Assembly (NCBI GenBank): GCA_947247005.1
Contig: OX365956.1
Span: 17,504,089-17,568,088 of the forward strand
From: Spisula solida
Taxonomy: Eukaryota; Mollusca; Bivalvia; Venerida; Mactridae
DNA length: 64,000 nucleotides
Direction of reading: 5' to 3'
A program made the translations under genes and the position numbers. Position 1 is the first letter of the stretch. The number at the start of each line of letters is the position of its first letter. Below, in pieces: positions 10,002-21,841 of the stretch. The notes beneath the pieces are model-generated. The model was given only the letters and a program-made list of their open reading frames with translations, was not told where the DNA came from and searched no databases.

Positions 10002-12160
10002 TAGATCTAATTATTTAGAAGTTGCTTGTCGTAATAGCAAATTATATACCATATATGCTTTCGCCAATGAAACCCAAGTAACTGACCTGCTCTATATTTA
10101 CTTTTAACTCGTAGGTGCTATCTGTGCACGCGGTCACAAGACACCCGCTATTCTTCAAAATTGTGAGCAGCGTAATCGAAGCGATGCAAAGCGTTTGATG
10201 AACATTTTCAACAAGAGGTGAGTGTTGGGGTTAATTTTGTTTTTCTATTTAAACTTGTCCATTATATTCAACATCGGGGATTGCTAGTCCGTGTTGATAT
10301 GTTCGGTCTATAAGAAGAAGAAGAAGTCTCCGATCATTAGGTGATTCCTTGGTGTCGTTAGAACTTTTATAAGTTTCTCCGACAGGTGCAAATATCAACA
10401 AGATGACACATTTAACTCATTATTGTTTTTGATATCCACTAAATTAGAGAGAATATGCAATGCCAATAAGAAAACTAAGGTCTGCTACGTACAATTTCAT
10501 TCAATTTTGTACAAGTATGCTTCGATAAAATAAACAAGTTTTGGTCAAAAATGTATTTTGTGAAAAAGCGGGAGTGTAGGAGAACAAGCGGGCGGTAAGA
10601 GGTGCACCGGGCAATTAATAAACTATATTGTTTGTGAATGTATCTACATTTATTTCGAATTGTAAGATCTGAAATATCTACTTTAGAAGATGTGACGCTG
10701 TTTTTAATCGCTTAATTTATAGAGGATCTTGCATGAGTGCTTATTACATACGAGTTTTATTAAACCAGTGGACAAAATGATATGACACGAGGCTTTGCCG
10801 AGTGTCATATTGTTTTTGTCGACGAGTTTAATAAAACTCGTATGTAATGAGCACGAATGTAAGATTCTATTTATCACATAACCTTAGAAAACGCTCATTA
10901 TTGTTCAAAAGGATGATGTATGCTGCATAAGTTTCAGCCAAAATTCAGCGGTACAATTAGCGCGACGTCATGGCGACGTTGATATTATCCTGACGTCATT
11001 GACGGATCAATGCATGGATTGACTAACGTCACGTCAAGCTCATTTACATACAGTTAGAATATAACCTACATTATGAGCCAATGAAAACGCCGCATTTTCG
11101 CGGTTAAACGAAAATTTAATCATTAAAATTTTCTCTTAACAGACTTGACGTCTTGCGTTGGCGCTAATTTCTATCGGCCAATCAGAACGCAGAATGTTAT
11201 ATTCTAAGTTAGTTAGAACATATTAAGTAAATTTTAATGACTAAAAAGGCCTCGCTTCGCTTCGCTCGCTCCGCCCTTTTTAATCATTAAAATTTACTTA
11301 ATATGTTCTAACTATAAATAACAACATTTTTTCGTTGTTGTTGGTGATGCTTATACAAAGCGTTGTCATAGAAACCATGTAACGCACTGGCGGGTCACAC
11401 TATATTTTTTTATTATTAACCCTACTAAACACGGGAATATCTCAGTAACCACTGAATAAATAATATTGGCAAACTATGTGCCTTTACCTTGATGTCACTG
11501 ACGTGTGCATGCAAACAAACGAAGAAATCGCTGTTTGTTTATGATCACGACTGAGTAAACAAGTGTATATATCTAAGCGCGTCATGGACGAAACGACGTC
11601 AACGTCAAAAACTAGAAACAGCGCGATTAATAAATTATGTTATAAATTGGAAAAATCAAGAATGCAAACCATTGAAATAATTAAATAAGCAAAATGTAAA
11701 AGCATCCAGCATCTATTCGTGTTCTATTGGCACAAACTGTTCACAGACGGCGGATGTATGAACTAACAAGCGAACACAGGTCAAGTCACAGAAAAAATAG
11801 TTTGACGTTGATTCACACCGTTCGTACACTGATAGACGCTTCAATGTTAGAGTAATTTCTTACATTACTGTTACTCATTTTTTGGGAACATTGGTACAGA
11901 GACAAATATAAACAATGTGGACAGTAACATCAGATCTGTTTTGAAAGTCAGGGTGACAATATATAAAAATTACTAAGGATGTCTTTCGGTTAAATATATT
12001 TTTTATTGTTAATCCAATTGCTTTAATATTTCGCATGTTTTTCAGTGATAGATGAAATTTTATTTACAGCAAATTAGTTTTCTAAATTTCTCATTTACCG
12101 CGCAGCTATTAAAAAAGTCCTATTACTTCTGGAACACCCTACGTATATACCTGCGTTTGT
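10002..12160. other. noncoding stretch with foldbacks
   Basis: No gene seen. It holds a strong foldback at about 10718-10872 (arms containing TTACATACGAGTTTTATTAA), a second at 11051-11214 (AGAATATAAC arms) and a third at 11211-11312 (arms TAGTTAGAACATATTAAGTA around a GC-rich loop). Confidence 0.5.
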
Positions 12161-12339
12161 GACATGTGTAGGAATTGTCAACACGAGGACAAAATGTCAT
12201 CCGAGCTCAAAACTAAGATTGCCATTCTGTTTCGAGGGGTAAACATGTCAATGTCATCCACACTGATGTATGATATTCATATGATTGTGAGTAGTATTGC
12301 GACGGTTGTAGCAAGTGCATTTAGTCAGTTATATACAAG

Positions 12340-12505
12340 TTTAATTTCGGTTTTATTTATTGGTAATATATAACTTAATTCTCATGTATTTGCATTGAAA
12401 CTAGCTATTTTCTTCGTCCAAGTTTTAGCTGTCATTTAATTTCAGTTTTATTTATTGGTAATTTAACACTTAAGTCACGTGTCTTGGCATTGAAATTAGC
12501 TCTGA
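12340..12505. repeat. diverged direct duplication
   Basis: Two copies of a segment containing GGTTTTATTTATTGGTAAT / CAGTTTTATTTATTGGTAAT and GCATTGAAACTAGCT / GCATTGAAATTAGCT, about 95 bp apart. Confidence 0.6.
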
Positions 12506-12543
12506 TATACTATACGGAAGTAGGTAATGAACAAGGAATTTAC

Positions 12544-12742
12544 CACACATGTAAGAATTTAGTTCATCTTTTGTAATACTAAAGTCACTTGGCATCAAAC
12601 CCAAAACAAGTATCAATTTACAATCACCACCCGCATTTACCAATGTGTTGACACGAACAAGAACAATAAAACATACAAATTGCACGCATATAACTGCAGT
12701 ATAGAGATACAATCGTTTTTTTTTAGTCTCGTCAATGTACAC
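12544..12742 (-). CDS. candidate first exon of a type II membrane protein
   Basis: Open frame MYIDETKKKR followed by a hydrophobic stretch LYLYTAVICVQFVCFIVLV and a soluble segment containing MPSDFSITKDELNSYMC, ending at a possible donor TGTG|GTAAAT. A short basic N-terminus and one span are the layout of Golgi type II enzymes, but I do not recognise the family and found no downstream exon. An ~80-bp direct duplication (12340-12400 and 12432-12505) lies immediately beside it. Confidence 0.22.
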
Positions 12743-13408
12743 TCATATAATATTTACATTACATAATTCGACAATAATAAGAGTACTTTGCAGCTCCAAA
12801 CTGGAGCAATAAGAGACTAGATAGTTTATATAAAATTATACATATCAATAAAACAGAACTATATTCTTATAAGGGAACATAATCCCACAAATCAAAGTCT
12901 GCACAACCATAAAATAGAAATAAACAAATAAAATTATATATATATGTCTAAATATATTTCTAACACGATCTGCGGATTAATCCATTAAACATAGAGCATA
13001 CCAAGCCATGTATCATTACCCCCATAAAACATGGTATCAAATTGGCTGTTACAATTTACGCCCCGTATCACGTGACCTATTTATGAATGAATGAACGTAA
13101 ATTTTATAGTAAAAAATTTTACGGACCGCGAGTTCCACGAGAATCCAGTGTTCCAGCTATGACGCATCTATTTTTAGAAACTCCAATAAACTCTCGAAAC
13201 AAAGATTCATAAAAACTTTTGATAATCAATTCATTTATATTTTTCATTTCATGAAATAGATACACTATACTCGTGTTATTAACATTGTTTCAATGTTTAA
13301 AATGTGTTATTTCCTTCAGATGTCAGCGTGGAATTATGTTAAATGTCAAATGGGAGAAAATGGAATGCGCGCAGTTAAATAGTGCGGGATATTATCATAT
13401 TTAGAATC

Positions 13409-13557
13409 GAAATAAAAACTCTGTTCTTGTATTTTGTCGGTGAATAAAACACGGGCACTCGTTCGGATGCTACGCACTCGTGATTTAATTTTTCCGCATC
13501 CGAACTCCTGCCCGTGTTTTATTCACCGACAAAACACACGAACAGATTTTTATTTCT
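13409..13557. repeat. foldback element, copy 2
   Basis: Palindrome with arms GAAATAAAAACTCTGTTCTTG and GAACAGATTTTTATTTC and inner arms TTGTCGGTGAATAAAACACG / inverted. The centre matches the foldback at 1703-1861. Confidence 0.7.
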
Positions 13558-14799
13558 TAAATAAAATCAATAGCATTATGAATGAAGGTTACACATTATT
13601 TACAACTTCGAAATTGTCTTCTTTGTGGAATTAATAAGCAGGTTTTGGCACAAATTCGTACTAAATAACAATTGGAAAAAAAACATGAAAACTTCTCAGC
13701 ATCAGACATTACGTTAAAAAGAGGTACACTTATATTGGCTATATCAAGAAGATACTCTTAAATCATTATGTAAATGACAGTGTAATATCACATGGCTGCA
13801 TTGGTATTCATTGAAAAATCAATTTTTAAATTACACACTCGAAGGAAAATGTACACATAACTGCTGCTTGCCTATTTACAAACTATACATTCATTTTTTT
13901 CGAATTACAAAAGCGAATCAGAATTTGTTAAAAGTTTAATAGTATTTGAGTTTGAATAAGTGTATTCAAATAGCTACGTGGGGTTGAACGAATAAGTGTC
14001 AAATTTCAGCCCAATAGGAACATAGGGATATACATTGTATACTTCCTGCTTTGACGGTCCGTGAGCCGCTCAACATCAGAACGTTGTTAACATTAATAAT
14101 TATGGATATACGGTGTGAACCATGAATAGGCAATATTCAACTTCACAGGTATGTACTCGTATATACTATGAAACATTTATAATTAATTCGTACGCTTACT
14201 AATCTTACTAGAGTATTATCTATTTTATAAATAAAATGTAGATAGATATAGAGCTTTTAGTACTCGCAATGTAATTTTAGTAGAAAATAATATTACATGG
14301 TTACATCACGAATTCGAATGCATGTATGTACCTGCAAGAAAATCGATTCTATGTATTAGTTGTACATATTCTTCAAGCATTTTGTTGAGAACTAAAATAA
14401 TCATTAAGAAAACATGGTTATTCTTCAAACTGCGAGCAATGGCGAGTCAAATATTCAAGTTTTTTTTACATAAGAGTCCTTTTGACTACAAACTACAAAC
14501 CCTGTCAATATTATTAATGCCGTCAGTTGATCGAGTTCTAGTCTACCAAATACTATTGTATGTAATAATTTCATATCATGGGACACAATTGTTATTCGTG
14601 GTACTAATAATAAGATGGAAGAAATGGTATTAGCCTAGTATAATGTACCCCCACTACACGGTCATTGTGAACATAGTTTTGTATCTGCATTAAATCAAAT
14701 AGTGCCTGTGTATTCGGAGCCAAGAAAATCAACACATGTAACGACTAAATTTAATATTTGAATATATCGGTGCGATAGTATACTGCAGATAATAACAGA

Positions 14800-15055
14800 T
14801 AAGAAAACACCAGAAGGTGAAGGCAGCACACAACGGAAAAAGCTAGACGAGCTAACACAGACCACGATCACACGACACAATGCACGACTGAACGAGAAAA
14901 TTAACCTACTGAAAGTCCAAGTTTCAAACGTCAAAAAGCTGAACGTCCAGGTCCCAGCTGTCAAACAGATGATATACCAAGTTACAGCTGTCAAAAAAAT
15001 GAAATACCTTATTTCGGTCATAAAAAGCTGAATGACCTAGTTTCAGCTACAGTAA
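14800..15055 (+). repeat. dispersed repeat with AGCTG/TTTCAGC subrepeats, copy 1
   Basis: Starts AAGGCAGCACACAAC, continues with CACAATGCACGACTGAACGA and then ~30-bp subrepeats of the form AAGCTGAATGACCTAGTTTC AGCTGTCAAA. Relatives lie at 19605-19885, 27590-27870 and 37312-37760. Confidence 0.65.
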
Positions 15056-16696
15056 ATTTATTAAATTCAAGGGGACAACATTTAGTGTGTTTTTGGTGAA
15101 AAAGACCCTTTCGTCTTACTTTCAAGGTTTTTGGATTTCATGAAAAATGGCAAGGTCAAAATTCACAAAAATTATCTGAAATCATTCGAAAAATCAAACA
15201 GATATAATATTGTTGATTACATGTTGAGAAATGCAAGATTGGCAGCCATTTTAAACTTGACACATTTATTGGTTTAGTTACTCATTGGAGATTTAATTTC
15301 GTTGTTGAGGTCATCCACGAAATTAAATCCCCACCAATATGAATGGTTTTACAGTATATGATAAGCTGATAGCCCGTAGTTTTAAAACAATTTAAATACA
15401 AAATGGGTATGTGTAGGATAGACAATCAGTATCGCTGGTTATGAGATTTAGACGGCGAGCTTCAGCGAGTGGTCTAAGAGACTGTTTACACATGTCTTAG
15501 TTGGTTATTTCGAGTTTAACGCCATTTCGCGACATTTTTTCAATTATTTAACTAACCAGTTTTGTTCTGGAATGTATCCTTACCAGTACTTACTTACCCT
15601 TCCACAAGAAACCGAAAAACTGTCTATAATTGGAGGAAAATCAACATTGCTGTCAATTTTCCATGGAAGACACGTGTCGTTAGACGTGCGTTCGTTACAT
15701 AATCATATAGATGTATCATGTGTATGCGCATTTGAAGTAATTAAATAGCTACATGATACATTTGTTATGCTAATTTTATCAAATTTAATCGTGTCATTCA
15801 GGAACATATGAACATAATTTTATGCTTTATAGTGAAGTTTGCGTACTAGTTAGTATATGTTAAGAAATCTCGCTATGCTGTCTTAAGATTACTTATTATG
15901 GTTTAGCAATTCTAACGAGACAATGTGACCGGAAAAAACTGATTAGGTGAGTTGGCAGCAGTTTACCAAAAATAATGTATAACTGACAAATTGTGGAGAA
16001 ACGGTGTTAAATAAAGCGTCCGAATAAATGCAAATAATTAGTATGGCTCTGTGTGAAAGTGCACCCCAGACAAAATGACGAATACTTCGTTTCAGTTCAA
16101 TAATAGCATGACCGTTCAAACGTCTGGTTCAGTACACCTCCTCATGCACGTATGCACCGATGTTTGATCAACGTTCCGAAATCTGGCATGAACATGGTAA
16201 TAAAAAATGATAGAATCAATAACATTATGAATATAATAGATTCTACACGTTCAAGATCAAAGCAAAGATTGTGTTGACGATTCATACATTTCATATACTG
16301 CTGACTTATTAACGACATAACAATTTCTTTACAAAACAAAGAGGATTATATACGATATCATTACCCTTGTTGAGATATTTTAGTGATAATTCCAAAGGCT
16401 GCAAAGCTAAGTATGATTAAGTTTATATCAGTTTTATTGCATTTTGTTCTTTTGCTTATGCCGAATCATCCCTATCATCGTAAATTATTTGTGCGACTGT
16501 ATGGTTTTACCATTTTTTCTGTTTTTCTTAAACATTTTATAGCAGAACTATAAATTTCAGCTTTTTTATAGCTGAAACTAGTTCATACAAGTTTTGTATA
16601 TCTGAAACTATGTATTTCAGTTGTTGAGAGCTATAACGAGGTAATTAAACTGTTTTACAACATTTGTCAAGCATGCTTTGATACACTATGTAAGAT

Positions 16697-16794
16697 ATTT
16701 CTGTTAGTTAACGAGTATTGTCAGTTATTTGCTAAATGTCATAGCTGTTAGTTAACGAGTATTGTCAGTTATTTGCTAAATGTCAAAGCTGTAT
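16697..16794. repeat. tandem duplication, 47-bp unit
   Basis: GTTAGTTAACGAGTATTGTC followed by AGTTATTTGCTAAATGTCA occurs twice back to back. Confidence 0.75.
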
Positions 16795-17030
16795 AATACA
16801 TACACAACATAAGTACATTATACACGAATACACCAAGTTTCAAAATGAGTGTGATACAGTAAGCATAACCTTATGACGAACACAATTTATCCTTGAAATT
16901 TATCCTAAAAACAAATTCATAAATCGAATGTGTCGTTGTATGACAACACTTTCACTGCGAATCCCACAAATTTCGACGACAACACGCTTTTGAAAACAAT
17001 AAGCTATCACAATACATTTAAACCCCTTAA

Positions 17031-17365
17031 AGGGGCATGCCCTGGAACTGAATTGTCTCGAATAGTAATCAAATTGGTAACATTTTAATACCTAAGTCAT
17101 ATAATGAAAACCCTGAAAAAAGTTACGAAATATCCCGCTAGTTTTTTAAAAAAAATGTTTCAAGAATAACTAAATATCGTTGGCGTCAATAAAAGGCTGA
17201 CAACCTTTCATTCAAATCGATATACAAAATATCGAAACGCGCGTTATAGAGTAAATTGTTTAGTCAAATTCTTCGTTGACTTTTAGGTTATAGTTGGTTT
17301 TACAATTGATAAACGCAATTTTGTTGTATGCAAACCAAGACACTCCAGTTTTTGGACATGCCCCT
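17031..17365. mobile_element. TTAA-flanked MITE, AGGGGCATG ends
   Basis: 335-bp element with ends AGGGGCATGCCC and, inverted, AGGGGCATGTCC, flanked by TTAA at 17027-17030 and 17366-17369. Confidence 0.75.
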
Positions 17366-17990
17366 TTAACTTGCTAACCTTATTTTTCAATTATGATAAT
17401 AATTACAGTTATGCAGCTTGATTTCAATTTTAGTAAAACATGTATACTCGTACATACTAGTACTGCCTAGTATGCTTCTTAAGTGCCTTTGTGGACATGA
17501 AATAATTATATTATTCACCCATACTTTTATCTAGATCTACCAAAATACGAAGAGCGTGTACACAGATTTCTTCTATAATCAAAACATAAAAATCGATTTT
17601 GTATGAATGAGATATAGTTAACATTGTGCATTGAAATTCTAGTTTCACTATGTATACTTTTCAATGGTTCTTATTGAACAACAATGTAGAAATACAACGC
17701 GAAGCATAATCATCAAAAGGATATTCGCTCACGCAACGCAGATATAATTATATCCAATAATTTAGACCCAAAAGCGAACTTAAACGAGCACCAAAAACGA
17801 AATCTCCTAACGCTAACATCAACGACACTTAAATGTTTTTATCAAAGCACGTATGGACATCTTAACCTTATGAACAAATTTAAAGTATTTACAATTCTTC
17901 TGTATCTACAGATTAGGGATATAATTTTTTTTTTGTTTTTTGTCCAAATTCATTCACTGAAACATAATTAAGATATTGCATTTCCCTTAA

Positions 17991-18948
17991 GGTAATTGCT
18001 AACTCTTAAATTGTTCTGTACAAGAGGTATCAAACACCTGATTTTTATGAAGAACACACCCATAAGAGTGATTGTGCAAACCCATAACAGTTTTGCTCGG
18101 CTAGTTTTTAAGATATTTTAAGATTTTGGGGAAACCCCCTAAAACTGATATTTGCATTTTACCGAAAAAGTTTGGCATTTATTTACATGAAACTTGGCCT
18201 GCACGAAATTGTGTATATACGGAATCACACGATAACGTTTGTTATAGAATATGCATGTTATATGTATGTTTAAATGAAATTTTAAAATATGTGATTTTTC
18301 ATTTTTAAGTTTTACGAAAAATATTGTTGAACAACATACTGTTTTCGTACATGCAACCAGTAGAGTAACTATAATAGAAGCATTATCCCAATTTTCATGG
18401 CAGTTGCTCCGCTAGAATTTTTTTATTGACACTTTAGTGATTTCGGAAATGTCGAAAACCAGGAGTTTACAAAATACATCAACGTTTTGAATACGTTGTA
18501 TCCCGTTTTCGCGATAATTTGTTTTTCATTTTTCATTCTTTTGCTTTAACCTGTCTATATTCTTACGAAATAAATGCGAAAGAACCTTTCTCTAAAGTGG
18601 TCGGGATGCTTGCTATAAACAAATATTAAAACTTGAGTAAAATTTTGTGTGGACTCATTATAAAACGTTTCACGTGCGTTGTAGCTAGTATTCGCGAGTG
18701 TTGGAGTTTCTAATATTTGGAATAAATGGCACGTAAAAGTTCCGCTATAGCTTTATTCTGCAAGTTTATTATAGTATAATATAGTAATAACTATACAGTA
18801 CATTCGCGATTTTAAGACATGAGAACATACTGACATATCAATTTTAATTTTTTCGTACTATATTTCATCATGATAGTCAGACGCTTTCAATGCGTCTTAT
18901 TTACACCGATTTCTAACCTTCAGCTCAACTGAAGAGTACGCAATTACC
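17991..18948. mobile_element. TTAA-flanked element, GGTAATTGC ends
   Basis: 958-bp element with ends GGTAATTGCTAACTCTT and, inverted, GGTAATTGCGTACTCTT, flanked by TTAA at 17987-17990 and 18949-18952. No transposase motif is seen. Confidence 0.68.
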
Positions 18949-19224
18949 TTAACTACAATGTGTGGTTGTTAAATGATCATAAAGTATTTATTTGTGCGTA
19001 GGTAAAGATGTTCGTAAATGATTTGAAAAGACAGTACCCACGTGTATAGACGTAATAGTAGTTGAACATTACGTAACATAATGAATTCCAAAAATCAACA
19101 AGATATGTACACATTTTAAATCTTCGGTACGTTTGAAGGTATTCGTGCTTACCTTAATACGATGAGCATTATCATTTTTGGCGCTCATTGATGTCATTTT
19201 GTATGTACGTAATCGTTGATTAAA

Positions 19225-19470
19225 AAAGGAAGGTTAAACAACACAAGAGATGTTTGTAAAACATGAATGCCCCCGTTGCAGTCAAATAGTCATTAATGTA
19301 AAAGGTCACAGCTACTGACCTCAAGATCGCGTTTGGCAAAGCGTTGATTTGTTATTGAACGGGAATCATTCGGTGTACCGACCGATCGACATACCAACCT
19401 ACCAACCGACGAACAAACAGACCGACATATACAAAGCAATATACCCCTCATCTAAGATGGGGGCATAATA
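19225..19470 (+). repeat. dispersed repeat ending in CCCCTC...GGGG hairpin, copy 1
   Basis: Contains TTTGTAAAACATGAATGCCC, GACCTCAAGATCGCG, GTTATTGAACGGGAATCATT, a run of ACCGAC-type motifs and a terminal hairpin ACCCCTCATCTAAGATGGGG. The second copy is at 61528-61755. Confidence 0.65.
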
Positions 19471-19604
19471 ATCAAAACATGAAAATCAGAAACATCAGAG
19501 CACGATGAAGCTCATCACAAAGTCAACTGGGGGAATAATGAGTCGCAACCAACACGAACAGTAACTAACGCAGATCATATGGATAATCACAAAAAAAGAT
19601 TAAA

Positions 19605-19885
19605 AACCCGAATAGGGAAGGCACAACTCAACTTAAACATCCGAGCACAGCAAACAAAATAACACAGACCACAATCACACGGTACAATGTCCAACACACA
19701 ACTAAACGAGAATATGAATTTAACCGCTGAAAATCTAAAGCTGTCAAATAGTCGAAAGTCCAAATCCCAGCAGTCAAAAAGCTGAAATACCTAATTTCAG
19801 CCATATAAAGATAAATTACATAGTTTCAGCTATATGAAAGCTTAATGGCCTAGTTTAAGCTATCAAAAAGTCATAACAAGTTTAA
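19605..19885 (+). repeat. dispersed repeat with AGCTG/TTTCAGC subrepeats, copy 2
   Basis: GGGAAGGCACAACTCAACTT, ACACAGACCACAATCACACG and ACACAACTAAACGAG precede subrepeats AAGCTGAAATACCTAATTTC, AAATTACATAGTTTCAGC and related. Confidence 0.65.
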
Positions 19886-20109
19886 CAGTAAACAGTAAAT
19901 GGTTAAACCCTGAAGCCGCATCAATAATGTTTTATGATAGAAAACAAAAGGAATATAAGCAACTTGATAGGGAGTGAATGGGCACAAGAAAATGAAAAAA
20001 ATAGCAACTATAATGTTTATTTCAGTAATTTAGGCCTCCTGCCCATACTGCATAGCAATCAATGGGAAACAGGTGAAAAGAAACCCAAATTATATACAAA
20101 ATTGCATAA

Positions 20110-20450
20110 TGACTTACATTGCATTTTAATACATACAACAACGCACACAATCACACACTTAAGCAGGTATCACCACACATACACTTGTACAAACACATCG
20201 TACGCAGGCGCATACGCCCGCACGCACTCGTCTATTTCATATACGAAACACTCACATGTATAAACATAATAACGTGTATCTTAATTCAGCCATGCACCAA
20301 CCACACACACACACACATACACACGCACACCTACATATCGAGGGTTGCCCGCAAGACAGTCGTAACTGCTTATTATTAAAGAAGGATGTACTGCAGTCTT
20401 GCAGGCAACCCTCGATATACACGCTCTCACGCACACACGCACGAAAGTAT
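20110..20450. repeat. CA-rich microsatellite tract
   Basis: Imperfect (CA)n on the plus strand, densest at 20299-20330 and again at 20420-20445, split by the small palindromic element at 20336-20417. Several overlapping open frames in it are compositional artefacts. Confidence 0.8.
20336..20417. mobile_element. ~80-bp palindromic MITE inside the CA tract
   Basis: Inverted ends TATCGAGGGTTGCCCGCAAG and TATCGAGGGTTGCCTGCAAG, with about 35 bp between arms. It splits the CA repeat, so the insertion postdates the microsatellite. Confidence 0.7.
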
Positions 20451-20599
20451 ATCACTTAAAGAAATTCTTATATATAAACATCAGTATGTTAATTCAGCTG
20501 TACACACAAAATATTTCACATAATATAACGATGCATGATAAAACAAGAAAGAAGTTTACAGAGTAATGCATATAGGGTGTAATTTTTATTTTTTTATTT

Positions 20600-21350
20600 T
20601 TATCCATTTCATTTTATAATTGATTGACTGCCAATTTTGGGGGTAAAACTAAGCTTCCAAAAGGGAGTTTCTATTTTCAAACATTTCGTAGGCAAACTTA
20701 GCGAGATTAACGAGAGTAGCTGTAACATCCGTTCCAACATAATTGTAAAATACCTCAACATAATTGTTTTTATTGTTTCATTGATTATTTCACCTAAATA
20801 ATGATCACGAATGTTTTGATAGGCAGGACAATTCTTAACAACATGAAATTCATCCTCAATTGTTTCTATATCACAAAAAGGCATAGCCTGTCTTCGTATG
20901 CTATATTGTTATGTCTGCCAGTTTCTATTAGTAGATTATGCTTGGGGACAGCTTAATTTAGAAAGTGCTACTTAAAATTTTCTATGGATGTCGAGTGTAA
21001 GATACTTTTCAAGTTCTAGTTGAGTTTTAAAGTATTTATTATGTGCTTTTCTTGAGTCGTTAGTTAATTTCTGAATGCCAGTTTTGAAGGGCGCAGTCCT
21101 TTACACATAGTTTGAAGTTGTACATAAATAGATTTTCATTACCAACACCTTGTGCTATCCAAACATAACCAAAACCAAATTGAAACACTAGATGTTTGAT
21201 TTTACTAGCCCATGTTGTTCTTCCGGCATCGTCTAGATTAAAAAGCATAAGGTAGCATTGTTTCGGATATCTATTATTATTCATACGTAAAAGACGTAGC
21301 CAGTATTTGATGCAACTAAAAACTACTGAAAGTCATAATTCCATAACTCT
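20600..21350 (-). pseudogene. decayed 3' end of a non-LTR retrotransposon (RT C-terminal region)
   Basis: Minus-strand pieces read CIKYWLRLLRMNNNRYPKQC, then YLMLFNLDDAGRTTWASKIK and GFGYVWIAQGVGNENLF. After frameshifts comes KLSC...LLIETGRHNNIAYEDR and finally MPFCDIETIEDEFHVVKNCP AYQNIRDHYL. This order (conserved Y-W-R motif, T-W-A-x-x-(V/I)-K, then a C-x-x-C/E-D-E-x-H-x-x-x-x-C zinc-knuckle-like end) is the C-terminal region after the reverse transcriptase in LINE elements of aquatic invertebrates. At least one stop and two frameshifts show it is dead. Confidence 0.75.
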
Positions 21351-21727
21351 ACAGCAAATCAAACACGACACCAATCGAGACAGGACATTATTTGCCTGAA
21401 ATCGGATGCAACTAGACCAAGGCCATATATACCTGTACAGCCTTAGTATACTGACGAATGTCAAATGTGTAAAGGAAACCCGTAAGGTGAAAGGGGAAGC
21501 GCATTGTGTGTCCGCCATGTTTTGCTATTTTCAGCCTCCATATACGTGTGGGTCCCTCTTAACTCTAAAACTACTATGTATGCTTGTATAATTATCATAC
21601 TTCATTATGCCTCTATGTGTGGTTTTACTAGTTTATTTATTTGTGGAATTTCTAGCTTGGCTTATATTTATAAATATTATCTTACGCATAGTATTGCATT
21701 GCCACTTTGTAGAAATCAAACACTGAC

Positions 21728-21841
21728 ATGATGTCAAAGGATGATGATACCCTGACAGAACAATCAAGTAACCATAGTAGCTACAAGGAGCTGGTTGTAG
21801 CCGAGGAACATGCGTTAAGAACATCATTCAGAGCTGTTTCG
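21728..21841 (+). CDS. chitin-binding membrane protein, exon 1
   Basis: 38 codons starting with two ATGs (21728 and 21731). A pyrimidine-poor but plausible acceptor (CACTTTGTAG at about 21711) lies upstream, suggesting a separate 5' untranslated exon. The donor TCG|GTACAT is weak, making this the least certain N-terminal exon. Confidence 0.5.

Larger units (their letters stand above)
13560..17026. other. long noncoding stretch
   Basis: No convincing gene. Short open frames (for example 14322-14633 plus and 16142-16339 minus, the latter with a hydrophobic segment) lack recognisable domains. It holds part of a dispersed repeat (14800-15055), a fragment of the TACTGTAAAATCAT MITE (15290-15358), a TTTCAGCT-rich patch (16530-16640) and a 47-bp tandem duplication (16697-16794). 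Confidence 0.4.

Noticed and set aside
20119..20459. Several overlapping open frames rich in H/T or C/V
   Set aside because: Produced by the CA-rich tract on both strands.
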